Assembly (NCBI RefSeq): GCF_004000885.1
Contig: NZ_BIMC01000016.1
Span: 62,001 to 126,000 of the forward strand
Origin: Paenibacillus glucanolyticus NBRC 15330
GTDB lineage: Bacteria > Bacillota > Bacilli > Paenibacillales > Paenibacillaceae
DNA: 64,000 nt
Direction: 5' to 3'
Below are positions 8,253 through 15,860 of this stretch, piece after piece. The stretch's first letter is position 1, and the number at the start of each line of letters is the position of its first letter. The translations under genes were made by a program, and so were the position numbers. Under the pieces are notes generated by a model. It was not told the origin of the DNA. It worked only from the letters and a program-made list of their open reading frames with translations, and did no database searches.

Positions 8253-8311
8253 AACGAATAGGCAAGTCAAACAGGTGACGAAAGGGTCCCCTCTTGACTT
8301 GCCTATTCGTT
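8253..8311. terminator. Long perfect-stem hairpin downstream of the sugar permease gene
   Basis: Eighteen perfectly paired bases (AACGAATAGGCAAGTCAA with its complement) enclose a 23-base loop, 15 bases after the permease stop. There is no T-run on either side, so it may stabilise the 3' end or terminate inefficiently. Confidence 0.6.
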
Positions 8312-8326
8312 GAATTCGCTGCCTGC

Positions 8327-9199
8327 TTACCCTTTGACGGCTCCTTCTGTCAAACCTTTTTGAATATATTTAGAGATGAACAGGTACACAATCAATACCG
8401 GAATAACTGTCAGTGATACGGCTGTAGCCATAAGTCCAAAGTCGGTACCATATTGTGAACTAATTTCATTCAACAATGCCACGATCGGACGAACATTCTC
8501 TTTGTTAACAAAGATTAGCGCAGAGAACAAATCATTGTACGCCCACATAAATACAAATATACTTGCCGATGCAAAGACAGGCTGCGAGATCGGCACAAAG
8601 ATTTTCACAAACATTTGCCATCGGTTGCATCCGTCCATAAATGCAGCTTCTTCCAGCTCTTTCGGAATGGTTGCCATATAACCGGCAATGACCAATGTCG
8701 CAAACGTCAGATTGCCTGCCGTCTGAGGAAAAATCAACCCCCAGTATGTGTTTACCAGGCTCGTTTTAATCAGAAGCTCATAGACCGGAACTACAGTAGC
8801 AAATGCTGGTATCAGCAGTGTTGCATACAGAATGGAGAAAATCGTTTTTTTGCCTCTGAAGTTAAATCTGGATAACACGTATGCTGCTAATCCTCCAAGC
8901 AATAGCACCAAAAACACGGTACTGAAGGACATCACTAAGCTATTAATATAACTTCTTCCAATATTGATGCGGTCAAATGCATTCTGATAGTTAATCAACA
9001 CCGGATCCCATGCGATACCGAATGAATTGTTCATAACATCGCGAGATACTTTGAACGAGTTGTTCACAATCCAGAATAACGGATAGATTGTTGTTAAGGA
9101 CCACGCTGTTAAAATCACGTACATCAACGTGGTGCCTAAGCTAAACCGACTCTTCCTAACTCGCTGAGTTTTGTGTTCAACGACGATGGTTGGCTCCAT
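8327..9199 (-). CDS. Carbohydrate ABC transporter permease, MalG type
   Basis: A 290-residue inner-membrane permease with six predicted helices. The cytoplasmic EAA loop (EELEEAAFMDGCNRWQMFVK, then IFVPIS) contacts the ATPase. It pairs with the MalF-type permease 21 bases upstream and the binding protein before that. No ATP-binding gene is present, as is usual for Firmicutes sugar importers that share an MsmX-type ATPase. The substrate is an oligosaccharide or other carbohydrate; the identity is not visible. The ATG follows AGGGGTG. Confidence 0.92.
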   Translation of the reverse strand: MEPTIVVEHKTQRVRKSRFSLGTTLMYVILTAWSLTTIYPLFWIVNNSFKVSRDVMNNSFGIAWDPVLINYQNAFDRINIGRSYINSLVMSFSTVFLVLLLGGLAAYVLSRFNFRGKKTIFSILYATLLIPAFATVVPVYELLIKTSLVNTYWGLIFPQTAGNLTFATLVIAGYMATIPKELEEAAFMDGCNRWQMFVKIFVPISQPVFASASIFVFMWAYNDLFSALIFVNKENVRPIVALLNEISSQYGTDFGLMATAVSLTVIPVLIVYLFISKYIQKGLTEGAVKG

Positions 9200-9220
9200 A
9201 ACAGTACACCCCTATAATGC

Positions 9221-10078
9221 TTAGTATGTAATCTCGTCTCTTTTCAACAAACGGTTAGCAATTAACGCAAGCACTACGCCAAAGACCACCATGTAAATGG
9301 CAACGGCTGATCCGTAGCCAAAGTTCTGATCCACCATGGCTTTTTTGTACATATACGTCCCCAGTACTTCCGTTCCATTCTGGCCGCTTGTAATGACCCA
9401 GATGAACTCAAATATCTTCAACGTACCCGTAATAGCAAGTGTGATTACAACCTTGATATCACTCATGATAAGCGGGATGGTTAGCATCGTTGTTTTCTTA
9501 ATGCCGGTTATCCCTTCCAGCTTTGCTGCTTCGTAATAATCGGCAGGTATTTTGGCCATTGCAGTCAGGAACAGAATGAAATAAAAGCCCACATAATGCC
9601 ATACCGTTGGAATCGAAACTGCCTTGAGGGCGTTCTTCGCATCCAGCCACAGAATCTTCTCGATATTGAAATTAGCCAGCAAATTGTTCAATAGTCCAAA
9701 GTTATAGTTGTAGAACAGCACAAACAACAAGGAAATCGCCGTACCGGAGATGACAACCGGAAAGAAAAAGACGGTACGATAGAAACCTTTGAACTTGGCA
9801 ATGTTATCGACCAGAACGGCAAGCACAAGGGCTATCCCAACCTGAAATACGATAACATACAGCATAATCTCTAGTGTGTGCAGGGTCGCAGCGCCCAGCA
9901 GCTTATCCGTAACGAGTCTCTCATAGTTAGCCCATCCCACAAACTTTTTGTCAAAAAAACCGCTTGTGCGATAAAAACTGAGATACAAACTCTTGAAGAA
10001 CGGATAATATAGAAAGATTGTCATGATGGCAGCTGCAGGAAATAAAAACAGCACAATATACTTGCGATCACCCTTCAT
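9221..10078 (-). CDS. Carbohydrate ABC transporter permease, MalF type
   Basis: A 285-residue permease with six transmembrane segments and the EAA loop (ADYYEAAKLEGITGIKKTTM). I start at the ATG at 10078 (MKGDRKYIV) because AAGGG lies 8-9 bases upstream; two other ATG/GTG codons just before it are too close to that site. It sits between the binding protein gene and the MalG-type permease gene in one transcription unit. A strong hairpin in the gap before it probably lowers its expression relative to the binding protein. Confidence 0.92.
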   Translation of the reverse strand: MKGDRKYIVLFLFPAAAIMTIFLYYPFFKSLYLSFYRTSGFFDKKFVGWANYERLVTDKLLGAATLHTLEIMLYVIVFQVGIALVLAVLVDNIAKFKGFYRTVFFFPVVISGTAISLLFVLFYNYNFGLLNNLLANFNIEKILWLDAKNALKAVSIPTVWHYVGFYFILFLTAMAKIPADYYEAAKLEGITGIKKTTMLTIPLIMSDIKVVITLAITGTLKIFEFIWVITSGQNGTEVLGTYMYKKAMVDQNFGYGSAVAIYMVVFGVVLALIANRLLKRDEITY

Positions 10079-10126
10079 ATTCATCACCCTTGATGTTTAT
10101 TTTTCTTCATCCATGTCTAAATGACT

Positions 10127-10157
10127 ACGCCGCCCTAATGAAAACAGAGGGCGGCGT
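10127..10157 (-). promoter_or_regulatory. Intercistronic hairpin between binding protein and permease genes
   Basis: The 10-bp GC-rich perfect stem ACGCCGCCCT / AGGGCGGCGT has an 11-base loop and no T-run. Such structures between malE- and malF-like genes are known to protect upstream mRNA or reduce read-through, giving excess binding protein. Confidence 0.7.
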
Positions 10158-10191
10158 GCATCACTTTTATTTCTACCGTTTCTGATGAAAA

Positions 10192-11523
10192 CTATTTTTT
10201 GTTAGCATCCTCGGTTTTCTTGGCTTCCTCGATGGCTTGAGTTGGCGTTTTCTTGCCTTCAACTACAGGCTGAACGCTTGCACGAAGGTTGCCGAATGTT
10301 TCTTGTGAAACCTTACTGTCAACAGGTGCACTAATGGAATCAGCTTTAGCTGCCATTGCAAAACCATCAAGAGCCACCTGTGCCAAACCGGTTACTTCTA
10401 CATCAGCAGCTGGCGTACCACCATTAGCTGAAGCGATTTTTTGGATGGTTGCCGGGGAAGTCAGGTGTTTCAGCAATTCAACGGCAGTATCTTTTTTGGC
10501 TGCATCGTCATAAGTGGATTTGGACAGGTAGAAACCGGAACCGAATCCGCCAACGATATCGTTACCGCTGCCAGCACCGTCAGGAACCGTCGGGAATGGA
10601 AGAACCGTGGAATTGTCACGGGTATCATCGCTCCAGCCACCTACTGCCCAGGATCCTTCGATTGTCATAGCAGCCAAGCCTTCGCTGTAATAGTTGCCGG
10701 ACATGCTCAGATCAATGGTTGCAGCATCTTTAGGGAACGCGCCAAGATCATAGAGCTCTTTCATTGCAGCATAAGCTTTTTCCCAGTTTGGATCGATGCC
10801 GTCGATCAGGCCTTTGCTTTGGCTTTCAGGACCCGCAGCAGACAGAATGGTATGCTCGATCAAATAGTGGGATTGGTCAAATGGTACGGACAAAGGAATG
10901 ATACCTTTGGCAGACAGCGTTTTCACAGCTGTGGTCAGCTTCGCCCAGTCTGTTGGAAGCTCAAGGCCATTTTCTTCGAAGATTTTCTTGTTTACGAACA
11001 AACCTTCATAGAAACCAGTCAATGGTGCAGCATAAATGTTTCCGTCTTTTTGCTTGGCAAGCTCAAGCGCATCCGGAATGAATCCGTTCTTCCAGTCAGC
11101 GTTAGCATCAAGAATTTCGTTCAGCGGTACAACTTTGCCCGCATTTACAAATCCTTCTGCATCAGCACCAATGAAGTAGAACAACAGGTCAGGCTCGTTG
11201 CCGCTGTTCATGTCCGTGTTGACTTTGGTTCTGAAGCCATCGTCGTTTGCAGACATCGTGTCATTCTCAATCTTCACGTTCGGATGAGCTGCAGTAAATT
11301 CATCCAGTGCTGCTTGGAAAGCTTCGCGAGCAGCATCAGTTCCGCCGAAAGTCGAGAACACGCGGAGTGAAACCGGAGCGTTCTCTTCCGCTGGTGGAGT
11401 TTCCGTTTTCGGAGTCTCCCCTTCTGCTGCAGGAGTGTTCGTGCTGCCGCTGTTACCACATGCCGCAAGGAACATGGAGAGCAACAACATAACACTCATG
11501 AGTAACATGGAAGTCCTTTTCAT
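10192..11523 (-). CDS. Extracellular carbohydrate-binding lipoprotein of an ABC importer
   Basis: A 443-residue family-1 solute-binding lipoprotein. The signal peptide ends in the lipobox LAAC (Cys22), followed by a Pro/Glu/Thr linker and the two-lobed binding domain with typical segments (PDLLFYFIGADAEGFV, AAMTIEGSWAVGGW). It is anchored on the outer face of the membrane and delivers sugar to the two downstream permeases. The ATG at 11523 follows TTAGGGGG. A promoter with TTGAAA and TAAAAT lies about 60-90 bases upstream. Confidence 0.93.
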   Translation of the reverse strand: MKRTSMLLMSVMLLLSMFLAACGNSGSTNTPAAEGETPKTETPPAEENAPVSLRVFSTFGGTDAAREAFQAALDEFTAAHPNVKIENDTMSANDDGFRTKVNTDMNSGNEPDLLFYFIGADAEGFVNAGKVVPLNEILDANADWKNGFIPDALELAKQKDGNIYAAPLTGFYEGLFVNKKIFEENGLELPTDWAKLTTAVKTLSAKGIIPLSVPFDQSHYLIEHTILSAAGPESQSKGLIDGIDPNWEKAYAAMKELYDLGAFPKDAATIDLSMSGNYYSEGLAAMTIEGSWAVGGWSDDTRDNSTVLPFPTVPDGAGSGNDIVGGFGSGFYLSKSTYDDAAKKDTAVELLKHLTSPATIQKIASANGGTPAADVEVTGLAQVALDGFAMAAKADSISAPVDSKVSQETFGNLRASVQPVVEGKKTPTQAIEEAKKTEDANKK

Positions 11524-11584
11524 TTGTAATCCCCCTAAGTATTTTTTTTTCAAAACCTTATGTAAATACTTGCTGTCTACCAGA

Positions 11585-11612
11585 ATTTTATTCCAAGCCC
11601 CGAACGTTTCAA
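11585..11612 (-). promoter_or_regulatory. Sigma-A type promoter of the sugar ABC importer
   Basis: On the minus strand, TTGAAA (11607-11612) and TAAAAT (11585-11590) are separated by 16 bases. The pair lies 62 bases upstream of the binding-protein start. Confidence 0.6.
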
Positions 11613-11778
11613 AGGGGGATATTCATCTTATATAGGGGGAAATTTTTCCATGTCATATATATAGAAGCTCTATGAGCGTGTTTTGTTGGACCTTTATATG
11701 ACCGTAAATCTTATAGATACAGGGAAAAGATAGCGCTCCTTGTGATTGCTGCTAGATTCAGGAGATCCGAATGTGTTT

Positions 11779-11807
11779 TTCTATTGTGAAATTTTCATAT
11801 GATGATA
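11779..11807. repeat. 29-bp interspersed repeat, copy C
   Basis: It matches copy A at 27 of 29 positions (core TTGTGAAATTTTCATATG). As with copy A, a T-tailed hairpin on the minus strand lies about 60 bases to its right. Confidence 0.75.
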
Positions 11808-11867
11808 TTGTATAATGATGTCTTCATCTGCTTATGCTATCTTCTTTCATTTGAATTCCACGCCAAA

Positions 11868-11901
11868 AAAGAACCTGCTGAAATTCATCAACAGATTCTT
11901 T
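11868..11901 (-). terminator. T-tailed hairpin downstream of the GNAT gene
   Basis: AAAGAACCTGCTGA pairs imperfectly with TCAACAGATTCTTT, followed by T on the minus strand. It is 164 bases after the GNAT stop and may belong to a vanished gene or to that unit. Confidence 0.6.
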
Positions 11902-12064
11902 GAGATAAGCTTATCTCTTCTAATTTTAGCCCGTAATTGCTATTGCGACAGGTTTCAAACAATCCCCGGGATGCTACCCCTTGCTACCCAATCGGCGCCC
12001 GCAACCTCTTTCCATCCGAGCCGAAAGCGCATTCTGCCATCATTCTAAAACCATTCGCATGATC

Positions 12065-12568
12065 CTAAGAATTAAAATATTGTGACGGATTGTCGCGCAG
12101 TGGATCTATAAATTCATCGTATCTGCCGCCGGTATACGACTCAATCACCCTCCGCCAAAAGGCTTGTGCGGGCAGATTGCTGCTTACCTGTGTTACCTTC
12201 CACCGCCCGGGGAATTCATCAAACAGCCATGTCGCTGCCCATGTTCCCAAGCCGTGACGGCGATATTTTTGCATCACGAAAAATTCTGTCATATAGTAGT
12301 CGGCCTCCGTGGCATCATCCATTCGTTCAATTAGCGCAAATCCGGCGGGCCGCTGGTCAAACATAATGAGGAACGGATACTTCCGATCGCGCTTTTTCCA
12401 GAATTCATCCAAATCGGGATAAGGTAAAAACAATCCTTGATCATTGACCGAGATATCCAGATACTTCGTAAAATCATATAGATACAACTGCATCAAGTTT
12501 ACGATTACGGCTTGTTTTCTCTTCGGAACCAGCTCAATTCCCATACGCTCCGTTAGATCTGACCTCAT
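12065..12568 (-). CDS. GNAT family N-acetyltransferase
   Basis: A 167-residue single-domain GNAT. The acetyl-CoA-binding motif is visible as VMQKYRRHGLGTWAATWLF (about 104-122; pattern Q/RxxGxG/A), preceded by the strand MTEFFV. The C-terminal part (QAFWRRVIESYTGGRYDEF) matches the usual strand 6-7 region. The substrate is unknown. The ATG start lies 7 bases after GGGGAGG. It stands alone, facing away from the divergent xerS-type gene. Confidence 0.85.
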   Translation of the reverse strand: MRSDLTERMGIELVPKRKQAVIVNLMQLYLYDFTKYLDISVNDQGLFLPYPDLDEFWKKRDRKYPFLIMFDQRPAGFALIERMDDATEADYYMTEFFVMQKYRRHGLGTWAATWLFDEFPGRWKVTQVSSNLPAQAFWRRVIESYTGGRYDEFIDPLRDNPSQYFNS

Positions 12569-12795
12569 GGTGCTGCCTCCCCGGGTATCTCATATAAATC
12601 TTTACTATGTAACATACATTCATCATATAATTTCAGCTAAACGAAACACAAGTACAGATCCTATGTGCAGGCAACGGCCTTACCGGACAACCACCCCTAA
12701 TCGCAGGATTATTCGGTTTCCATATGTTACACTAATAGCTAGCAATACCGTGTCTTCTCCATATAGATAAACATAGATAAACATTGAGGTGGAAC

Positions 12796-13878
12796 ATGAA
12801 TATACAAAAAGATATCGACCGTGCAAAGCTTGATGAGAAAACACCGGCCATGCCTTGGTTTGTACAGCAATTTATCGACTATAAACTTCCAGACCTCTCC
12901 CCCTCGACCCTGCTCGAATATGTGAGGGACTATCAAACGTTTTTCAACTGGCTCCGATCAGAAGGGCTGTCACAAGCATCCTCCAATCAAGAGATTACCT
13001 TGATGGAGCTTGAGAAGCTCCGCATGGAGAGCATCACCAGCTACCGCTTATATCTGACAACCCGCAGGGACGGGACCAACTCGAGAATTACGGTTTCCCG
13101 CAAGCTGTCATCTCTGCGCTCCCTGTTCCATTACCTGAGCCAGATTGCCGAGGACGAGGAATTTTACCCGCTGCTCAAGCGCAATATCATGGCCAAAGTA
13201 GAAATTAAGCGAATTCATAAACCAAAGGATACAGCGGCCAAGCTAAAAGGAAAAATACTGGAAGAAGAAGAACTTCAGGATTTCATCACTTACATTCATG
13301 AAGGATACGGACAGGATGTCGAGAACAACAAACAGGCGCTCTACGCGCACGAGTTGAACAAGGTAAGGGACGCGTGCATAGCCAGCCTTATCTTAAACTC
13401 CGGCCTGCGCGTATCCGAGGTGGTAAATTTGAATCTCGCCGATATCGACCTGAACAATAAAATGCTGCATGTATTCCGTAAGGGTAATAACGACGAGACC
13501 TTCAAGACACCGGTCTACTTCCGCGCGCAAGCCAAGGATGATCTGGAATTTTATCTACAGCTTAGACAGACACGCTATAAAGTGCCCAAGAAGGAAAAGG
13601 CACTGTTTGTCGCACTGCGCAACGGGCAACATGAAGGACAGCGCATGACCAAACGAGCGATTCAAGCGATGATCATCAAATATGCCAAGCGCTTTGGCAA
13701 GCCATCCCTGACCGTTCATAAGCTGCGGCACTCGTTTGCAACCGACTACTACCTTCAGAACGATATATATAAAACAAAGGAACAGCTTGGGCACGCTTCC
13801 ACAGAAACTACAGAAGTATACGCACATTTAACGGATAAAACGATGTCTCAAGCGATTGAGCGCCGTGCCGATGAATAG
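12796..13878 (+). CDS. xerS: Tyrosine recombinase, XerS type
   Basis: A 360-residue tyrosine recombinase. It has an N-terminal SAM-like arm-binding domain (about 15-140) and a C-terminal catalytic domain with Arg205 (SGLRVSE), Lys229, His308-x2-Arg311 (HKLRH), His333 (LGHAS) and the nucleophile Tyr342 (YAHL). Length and N-terminus (MPWFVQQF) resemble the single-recombinase XerS of streptococci, which resolves chromosome dimers, more than the roughly 300-residue XerC/XerD. No attachment site or integrase cargo lies next to it, so a housekeeping role is more likely. The ATG at 12796 follows GAGGTGG; an upstream TTG is rejected. Confidence 0.85.
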   Translation: MNIQKDIDRAKLDEKTPAMPWFVQQFIDYKLPDLSPSTLLEYVRDYQTFFNWLRSEGLSQASSNQEITLMELEKLRMESITSYRLYLTTRRDGTNSRITVSRKLSSLRSLFHYLSQIAEDEEFYPLLKRNIMAKVEIKRIHKPKDTAAKLKGKILEEEELQDFITYIHEGYGQDVENNKQALYAHELNKVRDACIASLILNSGLRVSEVVNLNLADIDLNNKMLHVFRKGNNDETFKTPVYFRAQAKDDLEFYLQLRQTRYKVPKKEKALFVALRNGQHEGQRMTKRAIQAMIIKYAKRFGKPSLTVHKLRHSFATDYYLQNDIYKTKEQLGHASTETTEVYAHLTDKTMSQAIERRADE

Positions 13879-13884
13879 CAGCAT

Positions 13885-14388
13885 CTAAATTGACAAAAGC
13901 ATCGATGTGATCTCCTCAATATCATTCCATGTAACCAAGGGAACCGCTAGCCGCTGCTGAATCTCATGCAACGCTGACGGTTCCTTTAACATTTCAGGAC
14001 GTACCACGATCCCTCTCATCTCCTCAACCTGATCCAGCAGCATCATGTCTTCCAGCCCCCGCAGCAGCACCAGCTTGGGATAAGCCATCTTTTTATAGCC
14101 TTCTACAAGCACCATATCAAAATCCATATACAAGGGTATCAACGATTCTAGACCCAGCTCCGTTTCCCTCATGACAGCCGTTCGTCCGGGAGAAGCAATG
14201 GCAATTCCTTCTGCTCCCGCTTCACGGAATTTGTACGTATCTGTCCCTTCATGATCCATATCAAACCCGTGAGCGTCGTGCTTGATCACGGCAGTCCGAA
14301 TGCCATGCTGCTTCAGCTGAGGTATCAAAGCCGTGATCAACGTTGTTTTGCCGCTATTTTTATATCCGCACAGCTGAACAATCTTCAT
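13885..14388 (-). CDS. mobB: Molybdopterin-guanine dinucleotide biosynthesis protein B
   Basis: A 167-residue P-loop GTP-binding protein. The Walker A motif GYKNSGKTT is at residues 8-16, and the conserved KHDAHGFDMDHEGTDTYKF follows. MobB assists MobA in attaching GMP to molybdopterin in the cytoplasm. Its ATG overlaps the moeA stop by 4 bases, so the two are translationally coupled. No other molybdenum cofactor gene lies nearby, although a ThiF/MoeB-like gene occurs at 61 kb. Confidence 0.93.
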   Translation of the reverse strand: MKIVQLCGYKNSGKTTLITALIPQLKQHGIRTAVIKHDAHGFDMDHEGTDTYKFREAGAEGIAIASPGRTAVMRETELGLESLIPLYMDFDMVLVEGYKKMAYPKLVLLRGLEDMMLLDQVEEMRGIVVRPEMLKEPSALHEIQQRLAVPLVTWNDIEEITSMLLSI

Positions 14389-15671
14389 CCGAAGGCTCCT
14401 GGAAGGACAAGAACCTGTACTGACTGTCCTTTGACCGCTCCTCTAAGCTCCGGTGGTACCACGATCAAACAGTCGCTGTCTTTGATTGTAATCATGACAC
14501 TCGATTCATCGAGCGCTGCAGGTGTCGCCACAAGCCTGCCGTTTATCACGGCCAGTCTTCCCCTGACAAAACGGGTGAAGTTGTTCACTTTGGAATAGTC
14601 GGCCCCCAGTTCGGCCGTCCATTCGGTCAGATATAACTGCTCCATACCGAGCATTTTGCGAATCGAAGGCCTGACAAACAACAGAAATCCTACATAACAG
14701 GCACCAGGATTGCCAGATAGCGCAAATAACAGCTTCCCGTCCTTAACCGCAGCCGTTGTTACGCTTCCCGGGCGCATCGTGACTTTATTAAACAGCATGT
14801 CCAGGCCACCGGAGGTCACAAGCTCCCCCATGATATCGTAATCGCCCACAGAGACACCGCCCGTTGTGACCACGATATCGTACTCGCCAAGTGCCTCTTC
14901 TACCTTCTGCCGGGCAAGCTCGATATCATCCGGAATCGCCTCCATAATGACCGGCACGCCTCCGGCTTCCCGAATTTGCGAAGCGAGCATGTAGGTGTTG
15001 CTGTTGCGTATCTTGCCTGGCTCAAGCGGCTCGGTGATGTCTAGCAACTCGGTTCCCGTCGAGAAAATTCCTACCACCGGCTGCCGGTACACCTTGACCT
15101 GATGAATACCGAACGTAGCCAGAACCGAAATCTCGCCCGGCCCGATGCAGGTTCCTTTACGCAGGAGCAAATCCCCTTCTTTCAATTCGAATCCCCGCGG
15201 AGTAATATTTTTCCCGGTATCAATCGAACGTATTAACCCTACATAGGTTACACCTTCCTTCACTCGAAGCTCTGTCGCTTCAAGCATAACAACAGCATCA
15301 GCGCCTTGTGGCACCTGTGCGCCTGTCATGATACGGGAAGCCAGTCCCTGTTCGATCGAAATAGAAGATACATATCCGCATGGGATCTGATCAACAACCT
15401 TCAGCCAGACCATTTCCCCTTGATCACATGCCGCTAAATCGCTTGAACGAACAGCGTAGCCGTCCATACCCGAGCGTGCAAATGCCGGAAAAGGGTGCGG
15501 CGCAACCATGTCAGAAGCAAGCACGCGCCCATCGCTGTCCTGCAGCCGAATTTGTTCCTCCCCGCCAACATGGACATAAGACGTGGCAAGCGCTTGCGCT
15601 TCTGGCACCTGCATGGCGCGTCGATCGAATTTATCGTGTTTCTTAGTTAAATCAGCATGGGTATGATCCAA
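14385..15671 (-). CDS. moeA: Molybdopterin molybdenumtransferase
   Basis: A 428-residue MoeA that inserts molybdate into adenylylated molybdopterin. Family motifs are visible: PHPFPAFARSGMDGYAVRS near residue 55, FSTGTELL, TTGGVSVGDYD, and LSGNPGACYVGF. The full length is normal. Translation starts at a TTG with AGAGAGGA upstream. It forms a two-gene unit with mobB. The presence of both implies at least one molybdoenzyme elsewhere in the genome. Confidence 0.95.
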   Translation of the reverse strand: MDHTHADLTKKHDKFDRRAMQVPEAQALATSYVHVGGEEQIRLQDSDGRVLASDMVAPHPFPAFARSGMDGYAVRSSDLAACDQGEMVWLKVVDQIPCGYVSSISIEQGLASRIMTGAQVPQGADAVVMLEATELRVKEGVTYVGLIRSIDTGKNITPRGFELKEGDLLLRKGTCIGPGEISVLATFGIHQVKVYRQPVVGIFSTGTELLDITEPLEPGKIRNSNTYMLASQIREAGGVPVIMEAIPDDIELARQKVEEALGEYDIVVTTGGVSVGDYDIMGELVTSGGLDMLFNKVTMRPGSVTTAAVKDGKLLFALSGNPGACYVGFLLFVRPSIRKMLGMEQLYLTEWTAELGADYSKVNNFTRFVRGRLAVINGRLVATPAALDESSVMITIKDSDCLIVVPPELRGAVKGQSVQVLVLPGAFG

Positions 15672-15818
15672 AATGATGTCCTCTCTTTCTGATTAAATGC
15701 TAACCCTTATTCTAACTGTACTACATTCTGTTCCAACTTCAAACCAGCTCCAATAGCAATGTCTGGGTTGACAATAACCAGAGACACATGCTCCCTCCCG
15801 TCTACAAAAACAAAAAAG

Positions 15819-15840
15819 GAACCGCAGTCCTGCGATTCCG
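15819..15840 (-). terminator. Terminator of the DUF11 protein gene
   Basis: GGAATCGCAGGACTGCGGTTCC folds on itself and is followed by TTTTTTGTTTTT on the minus strand, 20 bases after the stop codon. Confidence 0.85.
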
Positions 15841-15860
15841 TAAACTATCCTCAATTCCTG

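Larger units (their letters stand above)
11524..12064. other. Spacer with sugar-importer promoter, repeat copy C and a hairpin
   Basis: A 541-base interval. It contains the likely promoter of the sugar importer (11585-11612), two AGGGGGA direct repeats just beyond it (about 11613-11640), repeat copy C (11779-11807) and a T-tailed hairpin (11868-11901). Between 11902 and 12064 a GC-rich patch reads in one minus frame as MRFRLGWKEVAGADWVARGS but is closed by stops on both sides. No intact gene seen. Confidence 0.5.

Noticed and set aside
10441..11370. A 309-codon plus-strand frame opposite the sugar-binding protein gene
   Set aside because: Antisense shadow of a clear lipoprotein gene.
11596..11614. 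A cre-like box before the sugar importer (TTTGAAACGTTCGGGG)
   Set aside because: It lacks the spacer base before CG and the right half of the consensus, so it does not meet the cre pattern.
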